Shown here piece after piece: positions 12,305 to 23,639 of a stretch of DNA of 64,000 nt (positions are counted from its first letter, which is position 1; each line of letters starts with the position of its first letter). Under the pieces are notes generated by a model that saw only the letters and a program-made list of their open reading frames with translations, did not search any database and was not told the DNA's origin. The stretch spans positions 296,549 through 360,548 of the forward strand of contig JALPQD010000625.1 in assembly GCA_023101885.1 (NCBI GenBank), written 5' to 3'. A program made the position numbers and the translations under genes. The stretch comes from Typhlomys cinereus (taxonomy: Eukaryota > Chordata > Mammalia > Rodentia > Platacanthomyidae).

Positions 12305-13299
12305 TACAGTAATTACAAGGATTATGAACTGGAGGGATGGGGTTGGAGGGCCACACCAGACACAAGGAGAGAGGGAACCATGTTACAGCTGAGAAAATAG
12401 GCCACCATTAAGGAATGCAAGTAAGTAATGTGACACCTGATTAAATTCACAGACGTTCGTTCTTGATCATGTACAACTGAGGGGGTATGATCTCACCAGG
12501 AGGGGAGGGCATATAGTCTGGCAGATAAACAGTAATCATTTTGCAAATGGTGATTGACCTCTCCCTCACTGAGGTTTCCTATTTTTATTACATCTACCCT
12601 TGAATGTGCTATTATAACAAAACTCCAGTTTAATAGCCTTTTGTCTCTGACCAGGGGGTGACATACAGTGCCCATCAGGATGGAGTGAAGGGCACTGCAG
12701 GAGCAGCAAAACTGCAAAAGAAAAGCAACAAACCACAATCCAGAACTTCAGAGACTCTATATCAACCACATAGAACTAGGCCAGACTAATCTCTCCCCAT
12801 CCTGAAGCTCCGGGACATTTGTGGAAGAGGGGGCGGTAAGATTGTAATAGCAAAAGGATGGAAGGAGCAATGATTTGCAAGATTCTCCACACTAGTTAGG
12901 GTCAAAGCAATCATAATAGGACTTTGCATGCCCTGCGCAATGTCCAACACACTGTTGACCTCACAAAGTCTAGCATCAGCTAAAGGCTCCAAGATCCCTG
13001 GAGGCAAGGGATTGACTGCCACAGTAATGTTCCTATGCTTAAGGGGAACACAGGAAAGGGTTCAGTGAAATGCCACTGGGTCCTTGTATGTCATCAGAGA
13101 GGAGGACCCTGAGGAGAGTTAGGCATACAGAATAAAGGACTCTCTGGGATTTGGGGGGGGAGGCACTGGGGGATGGGGAGGAAAAGGAGGGGGAGTAGGG
13201 GGTTCGGGGGGAGGAGGAGGGAGAGAGGGAACTGATCTACCTATTAAGTTTGTATGAGCGGAAAGAATAAAAAATGTATTAAAAATTTTTGATTGTGAA

Positions 13300-13538
13300 C
13301 ACAATTATAGCTTATATTAGCATGCATGTAGAATTTTTGTATTTTATATCTGTAGCTATATTAATTGGAAGTTTTCTTATCTATATTAGTCTTGTATCAT
13401 CCCCAAACTGATGAATCCCTGAAAGAAACAGTTTAAATGGGGAAAGATTGTTTTTATCTCACAGTTAAGGAAGTTTCAGTATTAGTTGACCATGATGGGT
13501 CAGAATGTTGATGAAAAAAAGTAGTCTACTATGTGGTA

Positions 13539-13593
<55 letters not shown>

Positions 13594-13865
13594 AAGTCAG
13601 GAGAATGAGTGATGAGCCCCAGGGACCTCTTTCGTCCAGACTTGTTCCACTTCCTAAAGTTTCCATCATTTCCCCAGGAAACATCACTGACTAGGAACAA
13701 AACTTCAACACATGATCCTGTGGGCAAAATTCCACATAAAGTTCAGATTCTGAGTTTTAGTGTCTTCCAAAATAATATATTAATGTTGTCTCGGGAATAA
13801 CCAAACTTTTGTCTGTGGAGGTCACAGGCCTTGAAGAAGGAGGGAGAGAAACTAGGAACTGCAGA
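13300..13865. other. psiB upstream flank, copy 1, with (GA)n
   Basis: This aligns with about 34110-34680 and 61035-61625 in the other copies. It includes a block beginning CCCCAAACTGATGAATCC that looks like an old interspersed repeat, a pure (GA)n tract at 13542-13591, and the ACATCACTGACTAGGAACAA words just before psiB. No gene is seen. Confidence 0.6.
13542..13591. repeat. (GA)n microsatellite
   Basis: An uninterrupted GA dinucleotide tract of about 50 bp. Tracts at the same relative place occur at 34369-34420 and 61291-61337. Confidence 0.95.
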
Positions 13866-14142
13866 CTTGAAATAAGCAACAGCATCACCCAGTCTCATGT
13901 CACTCTGTCTGTCAACCTCGGAGACAGGATCACCATCACCTGCCACACAATGAGAAAACCATGTGCAGTTGGCATCAACAGATACCCAGTACCCTGCAAT
14001 GGTAGTTCATAGCACATCAACTCTGAAGTCAGGACCCATCACGGTTCAGGGGCAGCCATTCTGGGACAGATTGCATGATACTTATCACAATGTGCAGAGA
14101 TGTGACACTGGCAGTTACTACTGTGCCGAGTGGCCAGGATAC
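13866..14142 (+). pseudogene. IGKV pseudogene psiB, copy 1
   Basis: Remnant V exon. TCACCCAGTCTCATGTCACT encodes a damaged form of the usual T-Q-S-P start, and GTCAACCTCGGAGACAGGAT matches the framework 1 V-x-x-G-D-R-I part. ACCTGCCAC keeps Cys23. The CDR1 and framework 2 region is out of frame: GCAGTTGGCATCAACAG replaces the W-Y-Q-Q codons. An in-frame TAG follows at about 14010. Framework 3 is recognisable in another frame (TTCTGGGACAGATT, then GGCAGTTACTACTGTGC). No usable leader is seen. The subgroup cannot be set; the frameworks resemble the IGKV1/4/5 side rather than IGKV2. It is dead beyond doubt. Confidence 0.8.
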
Positions 14143-14170
14143 CTCAGTGTTACTTCTCCTCCACAGAAAA
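14143..14170 (+). other. Decayed 12-RSS of psiB copy 1
   Basis: The heptamer position reads CTCAGTG (consensus CACAGTG), followed by a 12-bp spacer TTACTTCTCCTC and an A-rich nonamer position CACAGAAAA. Loss of the second heptamer base should abolish efficient RAG cutting. Confidence 0.6.
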
Positions 14171-15623
14171 CTCAAGGCCCAGCTATGAGCCGAGGGGCCT
14201 CAGAAAAGCTGCAAGTCCTCTGATGTCTTTCTTCAGTGCTTTCATGGGAAAATGTCTCTCAACTACGTCAGCTTTCGTTTTAAGTTCTCACAGTGTAAAT
14301 TCAGAGACAAAAATGGAAGCAAAATGAAGCTTCTTATTTTGGGGAACAGGTTATCCATAGAGCATAATAAAGTACATGGTTTAATCAGTTATACTCTTCA
14401 GAGATCTACGTTACTGAATAGTGGTCATGTGACATGAATCTATTTGTCTGTAATATTGAGAAATGATGGCAGACATTTGTAGTAGCTCATAATGTGAATT
14501 GGTGGTAGATTGTAAAGTCAATGCTCATATGAAAGTACATGCCTTCAAACATGCTTCCTACGCACTGTCCAGAACCATGAAATATGTAATCCTGAGAATG
14601 ATAAAATTCTAAAAGAGTAAGGAAGAGGATTCAAATTAAAGAATCAATATATCACATTCATGGATCAGTAGTTTTATTACAGTTATTCTATATAGCCATT
14701 CAAAACAAATAGTTGTGTTGTTATTAAAATAGTCTGTAAGATGTGAGAAATACCAAGTGAAATAGACTATGGGAGAGAAAATCATTGTTGTGGTCCTTAA
14801 AACTCATTTAAAGACTCAGTAACTAGAAGGTTGTTGTGTTGCCATGAAAACAGACAAATGGAACAATGGAATAGAGCTTCATCTACAAACAGGTTCTTGT
14901 TGATTTGAGTAACTCCTTTGTGACAAATTAGGTTATTTAAATAACTAGCAAGCAAATCTTCTTGCCAATAAGAATGATGGAAACATTGGCTATCCACATT
15001 TTGAAATAAATAAAATGTAATCCATTATTCAAAATCTGGATATTTTTACACGAATTTTGAAATATAAATTTTAAGAAATGTGATAAAACTCCAGAAATAT
15101 ACTTATGGTATATGTAAATAAACATGAATATCTAAGGACATTTGTATATGGAACTGTGAAAGGATAAAATTTAAAGAGAGAAAATGAAGATAAAGTCAAC
15201 AGTATTGAAAATATTCTTACACCACAAATCATCTTTAATGCGGGTTTTAATCAAATATGCCTTTTCTTATTTAATCATCCACTTGAGAAGAAGGGAGAAG
15301 GAGACAGAAAGAGGGGGAAAATGCACAAATGCTACAGCACATACTTTCAACATGAACTCTCAGAAGTCAATGTTGTGCCCTCCCATCATAAGATGCATCT
15401 GGTACTCAACTCGTTACCAAATTTGGGATCAGGCACTTTACACACTGGGCTATTTTCATAATTTAGCTTTAATAAAATAGTCTATCCAAAGACTCCTGGG
15501 ACAGTAATGCAGTTATCATTGTGACATCATTTCTACTCTTGTGTTGCAAACACTGTGAAAAGGAAAGGTATTTTTGGTTGTGTCAGTCAGATTTCCATCA
15601 CTAAAAGAAGAGCTTACAGAAGC
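14171..15623. other. psiB downstream spacer, copy 1
   Basis: This aligns patchily with about 36800-38200 (copy 2) and 61940-62230 (copy 3). About 15290-15450 holds an old SINE-like repeat also present at about 37860-38000 (GAGAAGAAGGGAGAAGGAGAC start). No coding region is seen. Confidence 0.5.
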
Positions 15624-15644
15624 AATTTAAAATGAGTCTCTCTC

Positions 15645-15845
15645 CGGAAGCGGGGGCGGCCTGCGCTTCTGGTCCTGGTAGGGCGGAGCCTGTGAATCCC
15701 GGGGCAGAAGGAGGTGGAGGCGTCCATGGTGGTTCGCGAATTCGTCCGTGGTTCTACACATACACAGACACACACATACACACACACACAGACATGCGCG
15801 CGCACATACACACAGTTGAATAAATAATAATAATAAAAAAAAAAA
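15645..15845 (+). mobile_element. B2-superfamily SINE, 5'-truncated
   Basis: This has the same body as the SINE at 6072 but lacks its tRNA-like head; it starts at CGGAAGCGGGGGCGG. It runs through the (CA)n tract to an AATAATAATAA tail. Perfect 21-bp direct repeats flank it at 15624-15644 and 15846-15866, so it is an L1-mediated insertion. The corresponding place in copy 2 (about 38160-38210) has no SINE. Confidence 0.9.
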
Positions 15846-16253
15846 AATTTAAAATGAGTCTCTCTCGTGGCTCACACATTTCTGTGTATAGTGATTAGCC
15901 TGCTTCTTTTAGGCCTAGAGTTGGAAACTAATTCATGGAAGAATCAAACTGTCAAGAAACTGCTGATTTCACAGGATCTGGGCAGACAAGAACAGAGGGT
16001 GAGACCTCCCTGTGCCCTTCAGACTCGCCCCACTTGAACAGCAGCGCATACATGGAGTGACACACCTTAATGTTTCCCTTGCATCTTGCACTGTGCCAAG
16101 GGCCGAGGCCCAATGCTCAGCACAGGAGCCCGTGGAGCGCTGTTTGCACATGTCCTCAGATAACCAGCAGAGGGAGACAGAATCACAAGATGTGCTCAGG
16201 TTAGGGACCTGCTCTCCAGACAGTCCAGGATTTAAATAATATGAAATGCCATC

Positions 16254-16261
16254 ATTTGCAT
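16254..16261 (+). promoter_or_regulatory. V-kappa octamer
   Basis: ATTTGCAT lies about 100 bp upstream of the leader ATG at 16361. The same place at the paralogue near 38594 reads ATTTGCAA. Confidence 0.85.
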
Positions 16262-16360
16262 AAGAGTTTCTTTCATCTGAAAAGTTCCTGCTCCTTAAGT
16301 ATTATAAGAAGGTATTTCTCTGTGCTGTGCATGAGCCCCATTCACAAGGAAAGCAGGAAG

Positions 16361-16882
16361 ATGCTGTTCCCATTGCAGCTCCTGGGGCTTCTGCTCCTCT
16401 GGGTTTCAGGTAAGAAAATCTGGATAGAGAATAAAATCAGGAGAAGCTATTTAAATACATGGTTTCCTTTTTTTCCATTGTGAACACTACATCATATGGA
16501 TTTTCTGAAATGATGTTCAGATTTGAAATTCAGAATATCAAAACTTCTTTTGCCTTTTCTACTAATGCTGCTCATATGTTTCCAGCCTCCAGAGGTGATG
16601 TTGTGCTAACCCAGTCTCCAGCCTTCCTGTCTGTGACTCCAGGACAAACAGTCTCCATCAAGTGCAGGGCCAGCGAGAGCCTTTACACACATTTACACTG
16701 GTACCAGCAAAAACCCAACCAGGCTCCAAAGCTCATCATCAAGTATGCTTCTGAGACTATCTCTGGGGTCCCCTCGAGGTTCAGCGGCAGTGGATCAGGG
16801 ACAGATTTCACCCTCACCATCAGCAGCCTGCAGCCTGAAGATCTTGCCACTTACTACTGTCAGCAGGGTTATAACCTACCCC
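16361..16882 (+). CDS. Immunoglobulin kappa variable gene, IGKV6-like, apparently functional
   Basis: Leader exon 1 is 16361-16409 (49 nt, [14 protein letters not shown]) with a GTAAG donor. Exon 2 is 16586-16882 after TTTCCAG. The mature domain starts at 16597 with [16 protein letters not shown]. Cys23 (SIKCRAS), Trp41 (LHWYQQKP), LIIKYAS in framework 2/CDR2, GSGSGTDF in framework 3 and Cys104 (TYYCQQ) are all present, with CDR3 start QQGYNLPP. The short CDR1 and the [14 protein letters not shown] stretch resemble the human IGKV6 subgroup. No stop, frameshift or splice fault is seen and the RSS is good, so it should rearrange and be expressed. It closes cassette copy 1. Its closest relatives here are the pseudogenes at 38701 and 42210. 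Confidence 0.93.
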
Positions 16883-16910
16883 CACAGTGATGCACCATGA
16901 CATAAACCAC
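16883..16910 (+). other. 12-RSS of the IGKV6-like gene
   Basis: Heptamer CACAGTG at 16883-16889, spacer ATGCACCATGAC at 16890-16901, nonamer ATAAACCAC at 16902-16910. The heptamer is perfect; the nonamer keeps the A-rich core but departs from consensus at several positions. Confidence 0.88.
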
Positions 16911-17394
16911 CCCTGGGAGCAGAAGTGTGAGGCTGGGCTGCCCCAGCTGCTCCTGGTGCTGCCTCCATCTGCTGAGAGCTTTTCTCAGATGCAGCCAGGC
17001 TTGAGGTTTCCAGGGAGGCTTGTGCTGAAGAAACCCTGGGGCTCCTCTGTATCTGAACTCTCCATGCTCCACTGCAGCCCTTGATGCACAGACTTGAAGA
17101 TGCCTCTCCTGATCTTACAGTTGTGTCCTCCCCACAAGGCTGCATCAGAACAAAAGGCAGCTCCATCGGATGGACAGAGAAACTGGTTGCGGTCATGATG
17201 TTCTTATTTTTGTAATTATCACTGGGGTAACTTCATGTCACAGATCCTCTGCATTCTTGCCAATAAATTCACAACCAAAATGCTTGAGGGAACAAGGGGT
17301 TTTATTCTGTTTTATGGTTTTCCTGTTACAGTTCCTTGTCAAACTTGGCATGTTCATACAGGTATCAGTAATTGAAAGATAAGTGATAGATGAT

Positions 17395-17810
17395 TTTTAG
17401 ACAGCAGGTTGGTAGGCACAGAAATGATAGATGATGGAAAGATAGGAAAGACATGTTTCATAGAAGACAGATACATATGTGAGCTGATAACTGATAGATT
17501 AATAAATGATAGACAATTGATACATGATTAGTAGAAAGACAGACAGACAGACAGATATATAGATATATAGATAGATACAGACAGATGATAGGTACAGACA
17601 GATGATAGATAGCTATTTAAATTGATGATAGATACATATATGCACAGATAGATGATAAGATTGTTTTTAGGAAATGGGCAGATTTTCATAGATGATATAT
17701 AACTAGTTACGTAGATGATAGATAGAAAAAATTGATGACCAATGTGCAATTGATATGTAGTATACAGATAGATGAAAGGTAGAAGATTCATAGATGACAG
17801 ATTCATAATT
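17395..17810. repeat. GATA/GACA-rich degenerate tetranucleotide repeat
   Basis: Interrupted GATA, GATG and GACA units run for about 400 bp, with the purest stretch (AGACAGACAGACAGACAGA) at about 17537-17556. No gene is apparent. Confidence 0.85.
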
Positions 17811-17819
17811 CTTTCCCTG

Positions 17820-20300
17820 CAACTATGCTTTTCAATCATCATTTGTTCCTCTAAAAATACATCTCATTTCCTTCATGAATAGAACCCTGAAGTATCCATA
17901 GTGCTAACATCAGAAGGTCATCAGAGGTACATTTTCTCTATAACTAATTTATTATTGAATGCCACTATTTTTTCTCACTCCAACAGTAATTCACTCACAA
18001 TTTAAGAGAAGGGTAATCCAGCTGTGAATTTCTTCAGGAGCCTGAAGCATTGCACTTGTTCAGCCCCGTCTCTCTTGTGGAGGCTTCCACCCTCCTCTTC
18101 TAGTTTCTCTTCTGCTGCTGAGTGAATACATGACCAAGACAACTTAAGGGAACAATGGGTTTATTGTTATCTACAGATTCTGGACACAGCTTATTCATAA
18201 TGCAGAAGAGGTCTAAGCAACATCAGGAAATGAGGGAAATGACCACATCTTAGCTACATAAAGTACTGAGAGAGAAAAATACTCTCTCACAGGCCAGTCA
18301 GCTACTTGCTAATTTCCAACCAGCTTGCTCTCTACCTTACACACCTTTCCAGGGAATTGTCCCACCCACAATGGATTTGGACTTCTCACATCAATTACAT
18401 AATCTCCCACAGGCTTCCTCGGGGTGACCCTTAACCACTAATTCTTCACAGATGGACACAAAGACTCAGCCTTCGATGGTTAAGTGGGTGTCTGCAGTAA
18501 TCATGAGGCGTTGTGCACAGCACTGGCCTCATTCTGTGCCAAAGCCTTTTGTGGGCCTTATGAGCCTTATGTGGGCCATAATTTTAGTGTATTCCTAAAA
18601 AGTACAGTTTACTTTTACATTTATTTTTAGTGCTTTGTAATTACATAATTTTTTTCAATATTCAGGGAACTTTATTTTAAACCATAAATCAAACAGACAC
18701 AACTTTCATTTACCCAAACATGCATAATTCAACCTGAATATAAAATGCACTCAATTGGCAAATTACACATGAAATACAAAAGGAATGCAATTTGACAAAT
18801 GTGAAATGATTGCTGGCTATAGCAATTTAACAAAATTAATCAAAACATTAAATTCATAAAACAAAAATACCTTAAAGCCAAATATCTATAGTAAACCAAG
18901 GGAAAATGATATGGAATGATTTGATCAAAGCAAATAAGGCACCTGCTATAAATTTAGAGCAATAGCTTTCATCTTTAAAGTCATAACAAAATAGAATCAG
19001 TTAATCACACTTTCTTCAGAGAGGGAAACAAGAACAGGGATGATTTATTGGGTAAAAGGGCAGGTAACATGTCATCACAACCTGCGGACCCTCTGGCTTT
19101 CTTTCCTGTTCAAGCACTGAAGTTTCTACGCATCTTCAACCACCCTTTCTTTTCCTTTCCTTGTATCTGAGGGCAGTGAAAGTCCCCTGTGAAGTTTGCA
19201 CTGTTTTACAGACTAGGTAGCAAATTTCCCTTCTGTCCCTTTGAAAATGGCTTATTTCAGAAGAGCTATCCTGAGGCAATTAACAAAGCAACATAAGCAG
19301 CCTTCTTCCAATTCATTAACACAGATCCTGCTTGGCTTGCTGCACCACATTCTGGCTCAGTATCTAGCCAATACTTGCAGTTTTCATCACTACTAGAAAA
19401 CCCCAAACCTGCCTCATCACCCTCCCCCTTACCATTAGTAAAAAGAAACATTTGTTCAATCATAACCTATAAAATCATACAAAGGAAGACTGGACTGATC
19501 CTTATCAGTTACTACAGTATATTTATAACATTTTCAATCCTTATTATCCCATCCTATCCCCTTCCTTTTCCCACTGCAAATCTTCTTCCAGGAATTGTAT
19601 TTTAGGAAAGTGAACAATAAACTTTCAATGACAAAATAATTCCAAGCCTGAGAAACAGGGTTTTGAAAATGATGTTATTGAATTATTTTAAATGCAGATT
19701 TCATTAGAAACTCTTCCTAATTTCAGTTTTCGGCACACTTGTCTTTTCTCAATCTTTCAGAGTGAAGATTAGGGACACAGACTATGTATAATACAGAATC
19801 TCTGGGAACCAAAAGGAGCAGTTGGTGTCTCACAGTAGTTAAATGCTACTTCAACAGATGAGAAAAGAAGTTTTGTGATACATAGAGAAGAAAAGGATAT
19901 TCAGAGTCTGATACACACAGGTCAGGGCAGGTCAGAGACTTTGTATTCTTCTATATGTGTATATTACATTAATGGCTTAAGAAAAAGATCATAGCATTTG
20001 CAAGATACACAGAGCAGTGGATTATTGTCACTGGAAGTAGAAAGAATGAGAGAGAGAGTGAGAGAGTGAGTGACAGAAAATTAAAGCTGTGTGCAACATC
20101 TGACCCTGCAGAGAATAACATGGGAGTGACAGACTTTCTTGTCTGCAAATGACTGGAGCAGCATCAAGAAGTTATTAATATGAATCTCCTAAGAAGTCAG
20201 TACCTACACAGCTCTAGAGGAAAACGTCCTTCTGTAAACTTAGAGAAGTTTTATGAACTCATGTTGTGCGACCCGGACTGCAGAACACCCCTAGGGATGA
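17820..20300. other. Spacer between cassette copy 1 and the SINE/L1 nest; no gene identified
   Basis: About 18110-18520 resembles a decayed interspersed repeat (GACAACTTAAGGGAAC then TCCCACAGGCTTCC), family unassigned. About 18600-19620 read on the minus strand could be the 3' part of a retropseudogene: a 65-residue frame at 19463-19266 has a Cys/Trp-bearing stretch, but I recognise no parent. The rest is AT-rich. Confidence 0.35.
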
Positions 20301-20305
20301 AAAGA

Positions 20306-20550
20306 TGAGTGGGGTGTTGGAGGAATGGGTCATGGTGTATTCTTTGCCTCAAAAGCAGAAGGACCTGAATTAGGGCCCCAGATCCAACATAACATACCAC
20401 ATGGCAATAAATGGTGGCAGTATGCAATTCTGGCCCTGGAAGACAGAGTCTGAGAATGCCTAGAGCAAAGGAAAAGGGAGGTAGAACAATCCAGAATGAT
20501 TATTGATGTCACCCTTGGGCGTCCACTGTCAATAGACAGACAGACAGACA

Positions 20551-20588
<38 letters not shown>
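20306..20588 (+). mobile_element. Second-family B2-superfamily SINE with (CA)n, interrupted by LINE-1
   Basis: A decayed tRNA-like head (about 20306-20375) is followed by a body with GGAGGTAGAACAATCCAGAA and TCACCCTTGGGCGTCC, then (GACA)n and (CA)n. Copies of the same family lie at 43441, 52290 and 63030 (+) and 50960 (-). The body ends in (CA)n exactly where a LINE-1 copy was inserted. The DIP family described from jerboas belongs to this superfamily; that assignment is a hypothesis. Confidence 0.7.
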
Positions 20589-20591
<3 letters not shown>

Positions 20592-20618
20592 CTTATTGTA
20601 CACTCACAAAAAATTTTT

Positions 20619-21971
20619 TTAAATTTTTTATAATACATTTTTATTATTATTTCAGCTCATACAAACTTAATAGGTACACAAGTTCCCTCCCTCCCTCTTC
20701 CTTCCCCCGAGCCCCCTGCTCCCCTTCCCCTCACCCTTCCCCCCCCCCCCCCCGTGCCTCCCGCCCCAATTCCCAGAGTCCTTTCTTGTGCATGCCTGAC
20801 TCTCCTCTGGGCCCTCCTCTCCGGTGACATACAAGGACCCAGTGGCCTTTCCCTGAACCCTTTCCTGTGTTCCCCTTAAGTATAGGAACACTACTGTGGC
20901 TGTCAATCCCTTGCCTCCAAGGATCTTGGTGCCTTTAGCAGATGCTAGACTTTGTGAGGTAATTAGTGTGTTAGACATTGCGCCGGGCATGCAATGTCCA
21001 ATTATGATTGCTTCGGCCCTAACTTGTGTGGAGTATCTTGCAAATCATTGCTCCTCCCATCCTTTTGCTCTTACACTCTTACCGCCCCCTCTTCCGCAAA
21101 TGTCCCTGAGCTTCAGGATGGGGAGAGATTAGTCTGGCCTAGTTCAAGGTGGTTGATATAGACTCTCTGAAGTTCTGGATAGTGGTTTGTTGATTTTCTT
21201 TTGCAGTTTTGCTGCTCCTGTAATGCCCTTCACTCCATCGTGATGGGCACTGTATGTCACCCCCTGGCCAGAGACAAAAAGCTGTTAAACTGGAGTCTTA
21301 TTATAAGAGCACATTCAAGGGTAGATGTAATACTTATACCCAAAAGTGGAATCGCAGGGTCATATGGCATTTGCCAGTGGGAGGGGTCAATCACCCATTT
21401 GCAAAATGGTTATTTTTTAATCTGCCAGACTATATGCCCTCCCCTTCTGGTGAGTTCATACACCCTTAGTTGTAAATGATCAGGAACGAATGTCTGTGAA
21501 CTTAACTAGGTGTCACATTACTTTCTTGCAGTCCTTGATGGAGGCCTATTTTCTCTACTGTAACATGGTCACTTCTCTCCTTGTTTCTGGTATGGCCCTC
21601 CAACCCCATCCCTCCTGTTCATAATCCTTGCAATTATTGTAGGTAATACATAGATTTATCTATGAGTGTCTCAAGATTGGCTGGGTAGGTTTGGTATTAG
21701 GAGCCACCTATCAGAGAGTACATATCACGCTTAATTTTCTGAGTCTGGGATACTTCACTTAATATAATTGTTTCTAATGACATCCATTTTCCCGCAAATT
21801 CCAGTAATTCATAATTTTTGATGGCTGAATAGTACTCCATTGTATAGATGTATCACATTTTCTTTATCCACTCGTCAACTGTTGGATATTTGGGTTGATT
21901 CCATGTCTTTGCTATTGTAAACAGTGCTGCTATGAACATGGCCGTGCTTGTGCTATCGAGGTGAACCGCAG

Positions 21972-21972
<1 letters not shown>
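20619..21972 (-). mobile_element. LINE-1 3' fragment, minus strand, in a (CA)n tract
   Basis: This is the reverse complement of the ORF2 end and 3' UTR of the element at 6451, including the polypurine run (here C-rich, about 20685-20755) and the TGTAATACCTAC-like 3' UTR words. It is 5'-truncated at about 21972 inside ORF2. The 30-bp stretch from TATCTTATTGTACAC to AAAATTTTT occurs on both sides (20589-20618 and 22017-22046). (CA)n precedes it on both sides, so the target-site duplication is at least 30 bp and probably includes the microsatellite. Confidence 0.92.
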
Positions 21973-22019
<47 letters not shown>

Positions 22020-22515
22020 CTTATTGTACACTCACAAAAAATTTTTAAAAGTCATAAAATGAGGGACAACTATGTACTTTTCCACAGGACAAAATCTGTT
22101 CTGGGCACAGACAAGGCAAGGGTCAACCCACTAGAAACATATCAGGACCCACACACATCAAATGTCCACTCAGAGACACCTGGTGCCCACATGCGTCCAT
22201 GAAGGTCTGCAGAGCCAGGTCCAGCACCAATTCCACAAAAGTAATCTAACAGACTGTAGAAACAACACTTGTTGAGAATTGATACCGTCTAAGATTCTAT
22301 GTCACAGCCAGGGTGGGGAGGAATCAAAGCAAAAGTCATTCTGAAGACCAAGGTCAGCACAATCTGTCCTTGGCTAGAGTCTGTGGAGCATGGTCACTGC
22401 GTTGCTTGCTGAGGGTGACTGTCCTTCCACGTTAGTCTATAACTTTTCAGCATCTGACTCATCCCATTGATGTAGGTCTGTATTTGACTTGAGCTCCTCA
22501 GTTCAGTGACTCACA

Positions 22516-22563
22516 ATGAAGTTCGAGGTTCAGAGGCTGGGGCTGCTCCTGCTGTGCTGCCTG
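22516..22563 (+). pseudogene. Possible IGKV leader-exon remnant
   Basis: ATGAAGTTCGAGGTTCAGAG then CTGGGGCTGCTCCTGCTGTG looks like a kappa leader (M-K-F-x-V-Q-x-LGLLLL), and the following GGCAAGGACAGGGG resembles the start of a V-kappa intron. The donor reads GC instead of GT. No octamer, V exon or RSS was found next to it; PREP pseudogene sequence begins about 200-300 bp downstream. A chance match to another signal-peptide exon is possible. Confidence 0.4.
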
Positions 22564-22789
22564 GCAAGGACAGGGGAAAAGGAGGAAAGAAAACAGCAAC
22601 GGAAGTGGAGCTCTTGAGCCCTCCATGTCTCTCTGATATCATTGTAAACTGCAGACAGGTTTCCTCAGCAAGGGTGGTTAATGATGGAGACCTGAGAAAA
22701 TCAATTAGTACAAAGAACAAAGAATCAACAAAGGCCAAGCAGTTCTAATCATCAACAGACACCTGTTATTTAGTTTCTTGTAGCAGTTA

Positions 22790-23580
22790 GGTTCCCACCT
22801 ACTTTGGTTGTGTTATTTCCCACATTGGAGTGATGGACATATTGAAGTTTCATAAATTTGTCATCAGTCATGCCTGAATGCCTGATTATAGGTGCTCAGA
22901 CAGCAAGCAGCACTTGGAGTGGCTTCTCAAACATTCTCCACTGCAGAACAGGAAGCTGCTGAAGGCAAATGATGTTCAGTATCGATCCACACTGTTCCTC
23001 ACCACCGACCATGATGACTCTTTGGTGCTGGTGAACTCCCTTAAGTTCATTGCCACCCTTCAGTACATCACGGGCCATAGCTAGAAGCATAGACAACCCT
23101 TGCTCATCAATGTGCATAACAAGGCTGGTAATTGGGCCATGAAGCCTGCATCCAAAGTGGCAGAGGAAGTCTTAGCTATGATTGTATTCATAGCACGGAG
23201 TCTGAACATCAATTCCATTCAACAAATGGGGTTTTCAGCAACAGAAAACCTCAAGGGATTTCACCATTTCCACCAAGAAACCACAGGCAGAGCGCTTCCT
23301 CGGAGGAACACTGCACCTCCCTCACAGACTGCAGCCAAGCAGGGCTGCTGTGGGAATTTTATGTTTTCTAGACATCTCCTTTTTACAAGTTCTTGCTGTT
23401 TCTTCATCTACCCTGTCTATGCACAGATGACAAAATGAGGGAAATGGATATTTTTGGATAAAAAGCTAAGTGGCAATATGTATTTAGAATGATGAATTAA
23501 GGGTCTTAGTTAGGCAGGCATATAAAATGGATTTGCTTTGTAACCTAATCTATGTCCTTTAATAAACAGCTCTCATAAGA
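22790..23580 (+). pseudogene. PREP: Prolyl endopeptidase (PREP) retropseudogene, 3' part
   Basis: PREP is a cytosolic serine peptidase that cuts after proline in short peptides. The intronless sequence encodes its C-terminus: GVMDILKFHKF near 22830, then [17 protein letters not shown] (catalytic Asp region), [11 protein letters not shown], and VFIARSLNI near 23190-23220. The match to PREP is from knowledge of the family. It is dead: an in-frame TGA precedes MPDYRCSD, a TAG follows GHS at 23083, and the catalytic His of the KAGHGAG motif reads Asn (KAGNWAM at about 23122). The catalytic Ser region is not recognisable. A 3' UTR with AATAAA at about 23561 follows. Weak resemblance may extend upstream to about 22700. 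The 5' end is truncated, as usual for L1-mediated copies. Confidence 0.9.
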
Positions 23581-23639
23581 GACACTGCATCACAGTATTA
23601 ACAAATGCTTATTAAGAAGAAAAGGAGGAAAGAGTAAAG

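Larger units (their letters stand above)
6451..13281 (+). mobile_element. LINE-1 retrotransposon, near full length, inactive
   Basis: This 6.83-kb element has a GC-rich 5' region (6451-7330) with two GGCCAG/AGCACCTG repeats, ORF1 (7334-8377), ORF2 (8434-12304) and a 3' UTR (12305-13281). The 3' UTR contains a G-rich polypurine run at about 13148-13235 and an A-rich end. A target-site duplication of about 14 bp, AAATTTTGATTGTG, lies at 6437-6450; its 3' copy at about 13283-13297 has one extra T. Both ORFs are broken. The equivalent site in cassette copy 3 (about 61010-61030) is uninterrupted, so the element landed after the duplication. Confidence 0.95.

Noticed and set aside
17395..17810. Regularly spaced short repeats that could suggest a CRISPR-like array
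   Set aside because: They are degenerate GATA/GACA tetranucleotides with no constant repeat-spacer period, in a vertebrate genome.
20896..21132. Open frame beginning MAVNPLPP, repeated at 57880-58116 (+) and 13022-12786 (-)
   Set aside because: It is the antisense of the LINE-1 3' UTR, repeated because the LINE-1 is repeated.
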